Origin: Ephydatia muelleri
Taxonomy: Eukaryota; Porifera; Demospongiae; Spongillida; Spongillidae
Direction: 5' to 3'
DNA: 64,000 bases
Assembly (NCBI GenBank): GCA_013339895.1
Contig: JABACO010000001.1
Span: 15,459,486-15,523,485, forward strand
A program made the translations under genes and the position numbers. Under the pieces are notes generated by a model. The model was not told the origin of the DNA. It saw only the letters and a program-made list of their open reading frames with translations, and made no database searches. Positions 45,796 through 58,485 of this stretch are shown here, piece by piece (within the stretch, counting starts at the first letter, position 1; every line of letters starts with the position of its first letter).

Positions 45796-48700
45796 CTGTA
45801 CATAGAAACACTCATTTTCAAGTATAAACGATTAATTAAGAAAAATAAATACACTGCATGAATATGATGGCAATTTCTCAGAACTCGTCAACTACTCATA
45901 AGGTGCACAATTGCTATAATGGGTTCATTTGCGCTGTTAACGTCATTGCTCACAATATTTGACGCCTAAGTGCAGAATTGATTAAGACGGCAAGCCTTGG
46001 TCTTCCCCAGTATACAAGTAATGTTTCGTCTTAAACAGCAGACTCGAACTGTCTTTGTTTCTAAGCACTCGGTTCAGCAACAACTTTCAAAGGTAAACAG
46101 TTAAAACTTTGCGTACGCAAGTACATTTCTTTCAATAACATGGCTTGGCATGCATAAATATTTTCTACATTATAGTACATGTACATGTATATAGAACACG
46201 TGAAAAAACACCTATCAGGTACTATTTCGTACATGGATCATACATTTATGGGGTTTTCGCAGAACGTCCATGGAGCCTGACAACCACTAATTATACATTA
46301 GGACAGGAATCGATTCCTCCACCTAGAAAAGCATTCTTTCGGTACTTAAGTGCATCTTAGTAAGTTTTCAAATCGACAAAAGTATTCAGTAACGCCCACA
46401 CATGGCATTTCCTGATTAATATATTCACAGCCTAATGCATTTACATCTTATTTTATGAGAAGGCACCTCTGGAAGTAGAATATGTCGTTATACGATGTAA
46501 AGCTCAAATACATCAGATTGCGGAGTACATAGGGATGTGATCTATTTGATTAGCTCATATTTAAATCTGATCTGATGTAGCAATCAGATCCACGGAATCT
46601 GAACTTCATAAAATTTCAGATATCTGAATATCTGAAGAAGCTAGCATTGTCAGAATTTATACACCTGTTGAAAGATAATACACGTATGGGTATTTTAACT
46701 TCCAATACAAGACATAATAAAGGAAATTGGACAGCTTTTGGATACATTATCCGCTACGCTTAACTATCCATTTAAAGGGAACTACTGGCTTCACCGTGAG
46801 CAACCCTAAACTGATGTATTCTTGAATGCACATATGCATTCACTGCACGTGCAGTGCCAACTCATAAGAAAGGTAAAGAAAATAATTATTCACGCACGTG
46901 CAGTAACATGCGTAGTGCATATCTTGTTAGTTGCCTGAGAGTAAGATAGCATGCATTACAACTCAGGAACTGAACATCTGGCAAAAAATAAATAACGTTA
47001 TGGCGCGAGCGTGTACTGATTTACATCTTCCGTGAGCACCTGAAAGGAAAAAGAGAGCATGAAGCTTTTTTTTTTCCCCAGGTAGCGTCAGACAAAAGTG
47101 ATGACGCTGCTATTCAGTAATTGGTACAAACACAGTTTATGTTGTATGGAACAACTGGGTGGCTATGTATACTTGTATAATTTGTGAAATATTCTATGCA
47201 GACATGAACAAAATTCATGTAGCAATATGAACGCCTCATAGTTATGTCGTCCATGCATGCATGTTCAGCACCATACAACCATAAACTTGTTTCTACCAAT
47301 GACTGCGTCATTACTTTCGTCTGACGCTACCTGGGAACAGTGCGAAAAATATGCTTCGTGCTCGCTTATTCCTTTCATATAGCGTAAAATGTTTTCCGTC
47401 GTTTTTTCCCTCTACGTGTTTGCGCATGTAAACAACATTTGTAGAGATGATACTGATAGAGCATTAAGCACGTGTCTCGATAATCTGTTTGAGTGATTCA
47501 CGATGGCGACAGAGGACGACGAGTGCGAGCAAATATATATTTATTTCTGAAAGATCACTGCTACTCTGAGGGATGTGGGAAAGTAGAAAAAAGAGATTTA
47601 CCGATAGGAGGAATATGGTTGAAAAGATTTCAGCCATGCATTATATCAACAAATGTCCACCACTCGTTATGGAATTTAAATGCTAAATGCGTGAGTATTG
47701 CTTTCAATGAGCATTTCAAGAATGAGCTTTGTCAACGGAAAGGAGTCACTGAGTACCGGCTGATTTTCTGATAGTGAATTTGTAAATTGAGTCTAGGTAT
47801 CTAGGTGGAGTGTGGCCCCGTGTGCCAATAGGGGTATTTTGTTTCCTTGTGGGGATTATGCAATATAAGCATGGATGCAATCCTGTCATAAATTAGACAT
47901 GAATGGACTAGTATTGATTTACTATCCATTTATACCACAAACAGTAAAGAATCGATATATCGTGGAAAGGAACCTTAAAGATATACTGCTTGTGTTACTT
48001 GTGTCACACTTGAGCATCACATTGTAAAATAGGATCATCTCTTGTAAGTGTTCTACTTGCTCTTTGTATCGCTCAAGGTAGTCACTATTATGCAACCTTT
48101 TTTTTGCTTTTCGAGCTGGCCATCAAACGTAACGATCCGTCAAATGAATTGATAGACAATTGATTTCTAACCCAACGCCTTTAAGCCCAGTATAGGCCTA
48201 AGGTGGCTGCCAACCTAAGTCATGAATAGTAAAGTACTTTCTACAATGTACAAGAACAGTTAGTTTCCTGCTAGTAGTTGATGCATCTGGCTATATGAAA
48301 CAACCCGCAAATAACTCGCAGGCAATGAATGCAGTAAACGCCCCCAATATATACATGTACCATTGCACGTGAAGATAATATAGAATCGTCCCCGCGAAAA
48401 GGGACCTAACGCATATATATGTACATTATAACATTTCTGCTATAGAACCCCTGAGACGCTGCGTTGAAATGTACATGTCGCTTCAGAGCCTTACAACTCC
48501 ATGGCAGATACTCCGATTCCCAGTGCGTAGGAAGCAATTTGTAGAGGACATATCAGTGGAATATAAATCTTAAAAAAACATGTTAGGTCCCTTTTCGCGG
48601 AAACGATCCCATATATATGCATAATAATAATTTTTGCATGATACATGCTTTTAAACTTGGCTCTAGACGGTACTGTAAGCCACGAGGGCCTGCCTACAAA

Positions 48701-48812
48701 CTACATGTAGTACCATGCATACGATGAAACGTTGCCAATTGAGGGGACCATCTGTGGCAGAGTGGGACCATCTATGCAGCAATGCAAAGTACAATTATTA
48801 ATTAAAACTCAC
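45796..48812. other. Intron, paralogous to 20.3-21.7 kb, with one unassigned frame
   Basis: 45940-47390 matches 20490-21660 in order. An open stretch at 47520-47771 on the plus strand (FLKDHCYSEGCGKVEKRD, later VHHSLWNLNAKC) looks coding-like, but has no in-frame ATG and no family I recognise. GATC/CAGATC motifs cluster at 46540-46640, as at 21940-22070. Confidence 0.5.
48388..48608. repeat. Inverted repeat with GGGACCTAAC ends
   Basis: CCCCGCGAAAAGGGACCTAAC (48389) pairs with GTTAGGTCCCTTTTCGCGG (48581-48600). A related diverged pair is at 53245/53436. The downstream flank AACGATCCCATAT also occurs at 1081 and 50120. Confidence 0.7.
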
Positions 48813-48920
48813 TGCAGCCGATTTCATCACTTCCGTCGGCGCAACTAGACACACCATTACATCGGTAGCTTGCTGATATGCACTGTCCACTGGAGCATCT
48901 GAATTGGTTTGATGTACAAT
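48813..48920 (-). CDS. LDLa exon, A/B hybrid
   Basis: Encodes [35 protein letters not shown]. The 5' part reads like class B (TSN, SY) and the 3' part like class A ([12 protein letters not shown]), suggesting recombination or conversion between classes. Calcium motif intact, phase 1-1. The paralogous position left of the window start should hold a copy. Confidence 0.87.
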
Positions 48921-49039
48921 CTGTACATAGAAATAAACATTTTCACGTATAAACGATTAAACAGATAGAGTATACACTGCATGCTTATAATGGCGAAATC
49001 TCAGAACTTCTTCGCATTATTGCTATAATGGTGATTCTC

Positions 49040-51811
49040 ATTTTGGGTTCATTTCCGCTGTAAACGTCATTCGTTCAACGTTCGATGACAGAGTGCCAAA
49101 TTGATTATGGCGGCAAGCACTACAGTGTACATGTATATATACACATGTAATGTTGCCATATGTTTGTGGTTTGATTGCCTGGGATGCATGCTTTGTTTGT
49201 TTTGCTAGATGGCAATCGAGTGACATGGCCTACCTCTATATAACTTTCCTTTTTGTCACTCGTAAAAGCTGTGAATCAGCATGGCGTACGTGTATTAATG
49301 TATATTGTGTGACTCTGACGTACGTCAAATTACGGAGCGGTCAGGAAAAGGATTGACCACGCCCATGAATGTCATTTAAAACACGCGACCCGTTTTTAAC
49401 AGGCTCCCGACGATCGGATCGTTTTCCTTGCTGTTTACATCGAACGATTCAGTCAGTTAGTTCTTTGGTATTGACAATTCAAGATTCTGCCTTTTGGGCC
49501 AAATTTAATAATACAATTATGATCCTGAAGCTATTAGGCCATTCTCTCACGCATAATTATGGGACTGGGTACGAGGATGGCAGTACAATTTTGTTCTTTA
49601 CGACCGCGCGGTTTTGCAACATAAAACAACTACGAAACTAGGAGCAGTAGCAAATGATTTAACAATCAACTATACGGTCCGTGTAAGACGCATAATTAGA
49701 TATCAAAATAAATGTCAACAACTATAAACAAAGCTTTTTGGTGCTTCAATTGCGTTAGTGAGAAACCATTTCATGTAAAGAATACATCTATGACACACTT
49801 ACATGTATTTATGAGATTTTATGGCTCGTGTTTAAACGTCCGTATCTTCGTAAGCACGAACGCTTTTGCGTATCTTTTGTCATAATCATGTGTACGGGTA
49901 CCATTTTTGTTTCTGAAATGCTGAATACGTTTGAGGAGGCGTTCGAGGTTACGGAGATGCGCACGTTTAAATACGAACCATTTTTGTATTGTTGGGGGGC
50001 GGAGGGGGAGCTTATTCGTGGTGCTTTACGGTAGTCCTCTGATTCTAAGTGAGGACATTTCAGGCATCAAGAATATAAACAAACACTGAAATCTTGAAAA
50101 GGGTTTTTTTTTTCAAGGGAACGATCCCATATGCAGTAAAATAAAAATATTTAGGGATTGACTCTCACACCAGACTGTACATGCATGTCTATTAAAAAGT
50201 TGAACTAATATGCCCTACTGCGGGAATAATTAGAGTAAGTTCCGCTATAATTGTAACAACTGGGGGCTGCAATGACGTTACGTGTGTGTTATCTCCACAG
50301 CAGCAAATTAACCTTTGGCACACAACTGATTCTTACTTAGCTAAGCAAGACTCATTCCACATATCAATCATTCCAACATCACGTGTGTGAGAATGGACGA
50401 TTATCACCTTTTATTATGATGTATGGGATGAAAAGGGAGGGTTCTGCTTATAAGGTTTCGCGCTCCCTCCCTCTCACTCAACCCACTTAACTACCTACAG
50501 GTAATAATGCATGCAAATGAAGCCGGCATTTATGTTGACCACGAACATATGCGTATATCACAAACACGTACTTCAATCCGACATCATGAACGCACGCATG
50601 TTCTTCGCGTGTATAGGTATTTTAAAAATATAATTCTAATGACATGTATACAGATTCTGCTGCACAATTCAGTAATTCAGTACAGTGGTAATGTGCAAGC
50701 TCTAAATAAAAAGTATGTGTGTGCGTGTGTATTTGAAGGGAAGGAGGCAGCACAGGGGATAGCACCTGACAAGCCCCACTGCCAACATTCTCTAACTGAA
50801 GTATTGATTATGTACCATAACTCAATTTAAAAGGGGTTCTGAAGTTAATAACCTGACAAACAGTACGCACATTTGCACTAACAGGATATTTTGTATGCTG
50901 CCAAAATCAGTAATGCCACCGAATTTGATTTGACGGCTTTGGACGGCCGACCATGGCATTGACCGGTAAGTTAATGATTTAACCATGAAGAATGTTTGTT
51001 AATCAATCTTCTTTTGACAAAGCCATAGCGCTGGCAAATGGCATCACGACCATAGAAAAGCAACCTTGTAAAGGGCATAACAATGTTGTATCATACATGT
51101 AGAAAGGGCTACAAGTCTGCTTGTAAGCCCCTTTATGTGGCAATCTCCAAGAACTTACTCCCGTTAGGAGGCAGCAGCTGGATATAATTGATGTTTTATA
51201 TTCCAAATAGTTATACAACATGAAGCGGTTTTTAAATGTATGCAGCAGATTTACACATTTTATTTGATACTGCACAAATATGTACGACAAGCAATTCACA
51301 CCTGAAACAGTTTGCACATAGGCCTATGATGTGGTATGAACTCTATTGTGAACTACTTCCCGTTACCAATACTACTCAAAACCCAAGATACCATCATTCT
51401 CTCAGGCTGAGCTCTGAGTGTGCAATTTTGCCAACTTCTGTATAAGAAATTGTACATAATGAAAATTATTATGATGCTAAGTTTTGTAAAAATGAGGTGA
51501 GTATGTGGTTTATCTAAAATAGGCTCTAAACAATTATTAATGACTCTCAAATTAGATCTAGTAGTGTGTCAATAAACTCAATGATAATCTGCTAACGTGC
51601 TACTGTGAGTTTAAATTTGCAATTCCGAATCCAAGTATGAGGAGATTGTGATGGCGGAAACCTTATGGGAGGATGAGGACATGAAAGCCATAGAATGTGG
51701 GCAAAGGCCACAGAGGACGAGACTATGTTGCATATTATCATGAGACTATAAGCAATAACGCTTGTGGTATATGCTTGTTTACGATCAATGATACTGTATA
51801 CTCATTGTGTG
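49040..51811. repeat. Segmental duplication, right copy
   Basis: Pairs with 1-2772 without net indels. It lies in the gene A intron between LDLa exons 48813 and 52372. Both copies lack a class A exon at the position (about 50624 here, 1585 there) where 7610-7880 has one. Only a short GGTATTTTAAAAATA joins the flanks. Confidence 0.93.
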
Positions 51812-52371
51812 ACATTGCTATGAATAACAATTTGACATTGTGAATCGAGTAAATTATTCAGTACCAAAACCTAAGCCCAATGTCTGAGAACAGGTACATG
51901 TAATCCATATGTGGCAAAACTATGCCTAAGTTCTATCAATGCATAGTAATTAAATAGCTGACAGTATCATTTCTGCAGTATATAAATTCAACACCAAGTG
52001 ACTGTTTTGTTATGAAATTTAAATAGTTCTACTGTGTATTTATAAATTATAATAGTTCTAACATGCACCAAAACAGTTCACATGCTTAGTAAAATAATGA
52101 AGAGCACTCAGTCTGGTAATTTCACTGTAATGGAGCTGATGTATGAACCATATATGGTGAAGACCAGACTGCATATGCAAAGATCTCCATTGCGAATGCA
52201 CTGTACTTGTGTGTATAAAAGGTGTGACTTGTATGTATTGTGGAGAGACAATGTCTGACTGCTCAAGGCATTGCAATAGAATAATGGGATTCTGACGATG
52301 GCTAACCATTACCAATAATGACACAATAGTTATGTCTCTGACACATTATTTATGACATTTTCTAAACTCAC
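51812..52371. other. Intron, class B flank
   Basis: 51812-52050 repeats 5040-5290 and 8215-8430. 52080-52320 is the usual class B flank. No exon seen. Confidence 0.6.
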
Positions 52372-52479
52372 TGCAACCGTTTTCATCACTTTTGTCTATA
52401 CAATTAGACACGGTATCACATCGGTAGTTTGCTGAGATGCACTGTCCATTTGAGCATCTGAATTGGTTTGATTTACAAT
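52372..52479 (-). CDS. LDLa exon, class B
   Basis: Encodes [35 protein letters not shown]. Lys replaces the usual Thr after the first Cys. Calcium motif kept. It is close to the 8956 exon (shared ISAN). Phase 1-1, donor GTGAGT. Confidence 0.87.
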
Positions 52480-52941
52480 CTGTACATAGAAATAAACATT
52501 TTCACGTATAAACGATTAAACAGAAAGAGTACACTACATGCTTATCATGGCGAATTCTCAGAACTTGTCAACTTCTAATAAGATACATAATTTCTATAAT
52601 TGTGATTCTCATTTCCGCTGTAAACGTCATTCACTTCAACGTTTGATAACAGAGTGCCAAATCGATTAAGGCGGCAAGCTTTGGTCAGCAACTGTATACA
52701 CATGTAGTACTGTCGTATGTTTGTGATTTAAATACACTGGGATGCATGCTTAGTTCGTTTAGCTAGATGGCATTGAGTGCCATGGCCTGCATGTTATAAG
52801 CATACACATACTTCTAGCTTATTGGAAAACCGCTGTTGCAGCTAATAATTGTATTTCTTACATACCCAATAATTCAGGCCGGTAGAGATGCACAATGCAC
52901 TGTAGCTAAGTCTAAGTGTGGGATAATTTCTCAAAACTCAC

Positions 52942-53049
52942 TGCAGTTTATTTCATCAGTTGCATTAATGCAGTCAAAATAGCCATCACATTGCCAGCTT
53001 GCTGGAATGCATTGTCCATTTGAACACGCAAATTGATACGAAAGACAAA
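52942..53049 (-). CDS. LDLa exon, class C
   Basis: Encodes [35 protein letters not shown]. Gln replaces the Arg usual before the fourth Cys. Asn stands at the first calcium-ligand position, as in other class C modules. Phase 1-1. It is paired with the class B exon at 52372, as 9519 is with 8956. Confidence 0.87.
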
Positions 53050-53244
53050 CTGCAATTACAAAACATGTCAATAATATCCATTTACTGTACGCAAAGTTAT
53101 TTGACACCAACATTTTATCAATATTGCATCACAGTAGCTGGGATTTAAATTGCTATGTTAGAGATTATTGCGCACACTCTCCGTATTGGGGGTTATATAG
53201 GCCGAACACTATGCTTGTAGCCGATTAATTATATTTGTACATTC

Positions 53245-53462
53245 CGCCAAAAGGGACCCCAGCGCATACACTATAAAATTCCCAGTACGGGCAATAGACT
53301 GTGTAGAAAGGTGTGGATATATTTAAATATCAGCGCCCCATAACTCCATGACAAATTAAATCCTCTGATTCTAAATGAGCAGACTTCTAGAATATAAAAT
53401 TAACAAAAAGAAATCTTGAAAAAAAACATGTGTTAGGTCTCTTTTCAAGGGAACGACCCCAT
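53245..53462. repeat. Diverged inverted repeat related to 48388
   Basis: CCGCCAAAAGGGACCCCAGCG (53246) pairs loosely with TTAGGTCTCTTTTCAAGGG (53437). Its flanks (AACGACCCCATATGCAGC) match 1081-1100 and 50120. Confidence 0.5.
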
Positions 53463-54109
53463 ATGCAGCAATATAAAATATTTAGGGATCGACTCTCACA
53501 CCAGATTTTACATGTATGTCAGTTAAGAAGTTGAACTAATATGCCTTACTGCGGGAACAAGTAGAGTAAGTCCCACTATAATTCAATAAACTGTACTAAA
53601 GCGACAACTGGGGCTGCAGTGACGTTATCTCTACAACAGCAAGTTAACCTTTGGCACAAACAGATTTTCACTAGACTAAGCAAGACTGCATCACACATAT
53701 CAATTAATTGCAACATCACAGTTTACGTGGGTGAATGGACGATTACCAGCTTTTGTTATGATGTGTGTGGTGTAAGGGTAGAGTACGCAGTGGTTTTTAC
53801 TTATACATGTATGGTTTCTCTCCCCCTCCCTCTCACTCTCTCACCCTCCGACTTAACAATCTACAGGTAATGAATCAGCACGCAATAAAGCACGTGTGTT
53901 GACCATGACATGTGCGTATACCTGAAACATATATGCGTAGCGAACATGTTCTTTGCGTGCATACTTTTGAAGCACAAATGTGATAACACCCGTTTGATTT
54001 GTGAAAATGAGGTGAACATTGCTCTCCAAAATAGGCTCCAACATACATTACATGCTGCCATACATTACCAAAGAGTGTACCGTTATGCAAAGTACAATTT
54101 AGAACTCAC

Positions 54110-54217
54110 TGCAGCCAATTTCATCACTTCCGTCTGCGCAATTAGACACACCATTACATCGGTAGCTTACTGAGATGCACTGTCCACTGGAGCATCGGAA
54201 TTGGCTTGGTGTACAAA
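54110..54217 (-). CDS. LDLa exon, class A
   Basis: Encodes [35 protein letters not shown]. Val and Tyr make it the most divergent class A copy. Calcium motif intact, phase 1-1, donor GTGAGT. With 52942 (C) and 52372 (B) it forms an A-C-B triplet matching 11665/9519/8956. Confidence 0.87.
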
Positions 54218-54336
54218 CTGTACTGTCTGAATATAACAAAATTAATTCTAATGACATGTATACATGCACAATCTGCTGCATAATTCACATTCAGTAATTC
54301 GCTAACATATTGTTATACTGTGTGCATTACTGAAAG

Positions 54337-54338
<2 letters not shown>

Positions 54339-54379
<41 letters not shown>

Positions 54380-54382
54380 CTG
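54339..54382. repeat. (TG)n microsatellite
   Basis: An expanded TG run at the same place in the repeat unit as at 16171. Confidence 0.9.
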
Positions 54383-54772
54383 TGTTTTGGGGAGAAGGCG
54401 GTACTACGGCCTCCCCCGACTCCAGACCTTCTACGGCATAACTGACAGATAAGCAGAAAAAAGACAGCCATAGTTAATCATCATCACGCATTTGCAGTAA
54501 CAGGAATTTTTATAATCTGTCAAAAGTAGTGATACCACCGGTTGGGATGGTTTTAACTTTAATGAGCCGGCCGTGGTAGTGACCGGTACAATAAAGAAGC
54601 TTGTGAATATTTGGCCATCAATGTTCGTTTGACGAAACCATAGCGGAATTAAAACCGATTTCATCACTCCCACTTCTGACACCCATGTAATGTACGTGGA
54701 CTTTCCAAGTATCAAAACTACAATACTGAAATACAACAACCCGCGGTAGCAGTGGCAACCGACAATATATAT
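54383..54772. other. Intron, paralogous repeat unit
   Basis: A diverged GCCACCG-type block at 54534. No exon seen. Confidence 0.5.
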
Positions 54773-55592
54773 GGGACAGTTCAAGCGAAAATGATAACTC
54801 GCATTTATATATTTAATGTCATATAAATGCTTCTCGTTTGAATCTCTATATCTTCCGAACGGTTAACGCTATCAACATCCTATTTTCAACACTTCATACC
54901 ACACCATTTCCCTATGGCAAAATATGTTTTGGGGTCTTGCACTTGCTCCTTGCCAGTATTGCAACGTTCGATACCCCACTGGGTTCAAACCCGCCATAAC
55001 TTTCTGTAGGAGTAATCAAATCGCTTCAAACTCGGTTTGTAGGTGGAGAGGTCCTGTATCTATCTATTTGTTCTGTTCGTTAATTTTTATGCAATCCGTT
55101 ACGGAGATACAGTTGAACAAACTACGTGCACATTTTCGCGCTCGTTTCGCGCCAATGATTTGGGCAAATTGCGCTCCGCTCAATGTATGGGGAGGCGGGG
55201 ATTATTACATTGGCGCGAATCAAGCGGGAAAACGTGCACGTAGTTTATTCAACTGTATCTCCGTAACAGATGGCATAAAAATTAACGAACAGAACAAATC
55301 GATAGGTATAGGACCTCTCTACCTACATACCGAATTTGAAGCGATTTGATTACTCCTACAGAAAGTTATGGCGGGTTTGAACCCGGTGGGGTATCGAACG
55401 TTGCAATACTGGCAAGGAGCAAGTGCAAGATTCCAAAAAGTATTTTACCATAGATAAATGGTGTGGTATGAAGTGTTGAAAATAGAATGTTGATAGCGTT
55501 TACCGTTCGGAAGATATAACGATTCAAACGAGAAGCATCTATATAACATTTCATATATAAATGCGAGTTGTCATTTTCGCGTGAACTGTCCC
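54773..55592. mobile_element. Foldback element, full length (820 bp)
   Basis: Begins GGGACAGTTCA and ends TGAACTGTCCC. Arms of about 370 bp pair along their length with modest divergence around a short centre (55130-55240, GTGCACATTTTCGCGCTCG and complement). The arms share GTGTGGTATGAAGTG, CTTGCTCCTTGCC and a CCCACTGGGTTCAAACCC motif with the copies at 55786, 61971 and 63376. No transposase frame. Confidence 0.88.
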
Positions 55593-55785
55593 ATATAACA
55601 TAAATATGACCAATCATGTAAGTTCTACTTGCCAAACCTACCTTGTAGAGGGCTTAACCATGTTATAATATACATATAGGAAGGAATACAAGTCTGCTTG
55701 AAAGCTCCTTTACATGGTGATCTCCATGAACTTCCTCATGCAGCCTATGAGAAACTGTTTGCCTATTTTTTTTAATATTCCAAAT

Positions 55786-56165
55786 GGGACAGTTTCAGCG
55801 AAAATTGACCCACTGATATATTATAAAATGTTAAAAAATGCATCGTGTTTGAATCGCTATAACTTCCCAACGGTTATTGATATTGCTCTCCTGTTTTCAA
55901 CAATTCATACTGCACCATTTCACTACGGGAAAACATATTTTGGGGCCCTGCACCAGTTCCTTGCTGATGCTACAAGGTCCGATACCCCATGGGGCTCAAA
56001 ACCGCCACATCTTCGGATAAGAGCGCTCAATTCGCTTCAAATTCAGTAAATACATGTACATGTACGTACAGGGTTCCTGTTGCTATTGATGTGTTCATGT
56101 CGTTAATTTTTACTCTATCCTTCACGAAGATAGAGCTGTGCAAAGTTAATGCACATCTCCCGCTC
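55786..56165. mobile_element. Foldback element, single left arm
   Basis: GGGACAGTTTCAGCG onward matches the left arm of the 54773 element and stops near its centre. The right arm is absent. A frame at 55714-56049 is a shadow. Confidence 0.75.
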
Positions 56166-56579
56166 ATTATTACTGTTCAATTCACAATAAAATTTGATAA
56201 CTTCTTTGTTCCACCCAGTTCTCTCTTAAACTAAGCTAGCAGGACGTTCGCAACTGTTTTGTCTAACTCAGGCAGTGAGTTTATGCGGAAAACTTAAAAG
56301 AAGAAGAAGACTGCTCACATTTGCCAGACGATCGTACCAATTAACGGATATATATCCGAGTGGAATGGTTGCAGTAATTTTGCGCCTCTCACGTCGCCGG
56401 CCGTATTCAAAACGGCGCGCGTAATGCTGTTTGCTACGCACTAGCATCACCCTCTAGTCGTAAAATTAAGCTTTCCATCATCTTGCTCTTATATCCGCCA
56501 CGCCCACTCAGCTACGATTGCAATGATTTCAGTCTCACACAACTTTCAGCTCACACATAGTACACAAATTGTTCTGTTT
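56166..56579. other. Intron or upstream sequence, unassigned
   Basis: No exon or repeat recognised. Confidence 0.4.
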
Positions 56580-56585
56580 TCAACA

Positions 56586-56882
56586 CAGGCACACACACAA
56601 AGACAGGCACTCACAGACACACACAAGCCCATACACACACGAAATACACAGACACACACACGACATACACACAGACATGCACAGACACACACATGGACAC
56701 AGGCTCACACACATGAAAATACACATAAACATACACATGCACACACACACAGACACGACAGACATACACACGACGCACAGACACACATGGACACTCACAC
56801 ACACGAAATGCACACACGCACAGACACACATACATGAACAGACACACACATGCACAGACACACATAGCACATACACACACAC
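56586..56882. repeat. CA-type minisatellite 1
   Basis: Degenerate ACACACAGACACACATG units, about 300 bp. Reading frames rich in His/Thr (plus) or Cys/Val (minus) are artefacts. Confidence 0.95.
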
Positions 56883-57605
56883 AGTGGTTTGGGATGATGA
56901 CATGGGCTATGGGAATGATGTATTACTGTTTTTCAGAAACAGTTTTGTAACTCATTATACTACTTGAAATTCACGACAAAAATAGAAATTGATGAAATTT
57001 GAATAATGCATGTGTACTAACATAAAGTGAAAATTATCGAATTATTATCATTTATGTTTCGTAAGTTGTATTTGTAAAAAATGAATATGTGAATATATGA
57101 CCTTTGTACGCCTCTGTCTAGTAATGCTATTTTTTTAAGTACCATTATGATATTTACAATGATGTGGACATTTTTATACGTTAAAATACCGAGGGAAAAA
57201 ATCCATGGACCAACTTTATAAACTTTTCTACACGATTCTAGGACCACACAAAGGAAATCTAAATTACCAATGGATTTGATTATGTGTTTCCAAACCAAAG
57301 ACTTAGCCGACTCTAACCGATTTTCGTTTAGCGCTGCTGATAGCGTTTAAACAAGAGACAAGCGGTATAACTAATACGTGTCGATCGGGTTCTATTATGC
57401 GTTCTGTGAAGTTGGAACCGCTGCTCTATCGTGACGTCGCGGGCAGGTTGAGACAGCGCCGTCTTTGCTCTGTTGTTCAGCGCTCTTTGTGTATTGCGCG
57501 CATGTGGATTTGTCCGCATACCTGTATATAAGGACTAATGTTTGTGATTGCATGTAGTTGTCTCTTGTTTGATGCGAAGCTTTTGGATTGCTGTTGTTTG
57601 TATGA
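56883..57605. other. Unassigned sequence
   Basis: No recognised feature; AT-rich with a moderately GC-rich stretch at 57380-57500. Confidence 0.35.
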
Positions 57606-58026
57606 GTGATTCCTAGCGTGCAAGCGCGCATATTTACACAATTACTAATTCAAGCGTTCCATGCTGAAAAGAAAAAGATCTGCAATTTAGAAGCTTATGA
57701 TAAGTGCATGTACATTAAGAAGTTTAAAAGTGATTGGGAGGCTGCTGGCTTATTTCTAAGTGACGAAGGCCTTCTTAGTGAAAAAGCAGCTGTTTTTTTT
57801 TCATAAAAATGAATCACAAGGTTTGGGAGCATTGTCTGAATAACTGCTAGAACATAAGAATAAAAATCTTTGTATCGAGAGAAGCTGGCTTGAAAAACAA
57901 CACAGCAAGCTAGATGTCCTAACAAGGCTTTGGATCAAATCAGATCCAATAGTGCGAAGCTATAGATTTATTTTAAAATGCTCATTTTGCAATGGACAGC
58001 ATAACGTTCGCTCCTGTCCACATTGA
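57606..58026 (+). pseudogene. Decayed coding fragment with CCHC-like motif
   Basis: An open frame (with YIKKFKSDWEAAGLFLSDE and LLSEKAAVFF) runs into a poly(T) frameshift at about 57791-57800. It continues in the next frame through one stop to ERSWLEKQHSKLDVLTRLW and ends in CSFCNGQHNVRSC near 57979, a Cys-x2-Cys-x3-His-x4-Cys zinc-knuckle-like motif. There is no clear start. It could derive from a transposon protein, but I cannot name the family. Confidence 0.4.
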
Positions 58027-58485
58027 CAAGCTGCTACAAGTGGGTGCTGTCACTGGAAGATAACCTGATAGCATGTATTTTTTCGAAGGAGTTGATCTTC
58101 AAGGTGCTGATAAAAATGTACCACTTCTACCAGTTTAACCTTCTCTACTCCAGTCTTGTCTGAACAATTATAATTATTTATCGATTGATGTACACTCTTA
58201 CGATATCTTGATAGATGTGCCTTGATTTATATTACGTAATAGTTAATAACTTTTATTGTGGGTATTTATAGCACCGAATTAGGGCTACTGTAACATAAAT
58301 CCGCTGATCATTATAGAGCATAACTCTCTGTTTAGGTAATCTTGATTGTTGTGATTTGTTTTCTACGTGTTGTAATTATTAATGGTACCAGTTAAACAAC
58401 AGTAGGTCTTATCATATATATAATTATGCATTTCTTTTTTCATGGTTCAAAAATGTCATCATCACCTATTGCTTTAAACTACTGT
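58027..58485. other. Unassigned sequence
   Basis: AT-rich, nothing recognised. Confidence 0.4.

Noticed and set aside
47493-47771. 92-codon plus-strand frame as a gene
   Set aside because: No in-frame ATG, no recognised domain, and it lies in a gene A intron; kept only as an unassigned open stretch.
54960-54985. CACTGGGTTCAAACCC resembling a tRNA T-arm or SINE B box
   Set aside because: It recurs in all foldback arms. No A box or cloverleaf can be drawn around it, so a tRNA or SINE is not supported.
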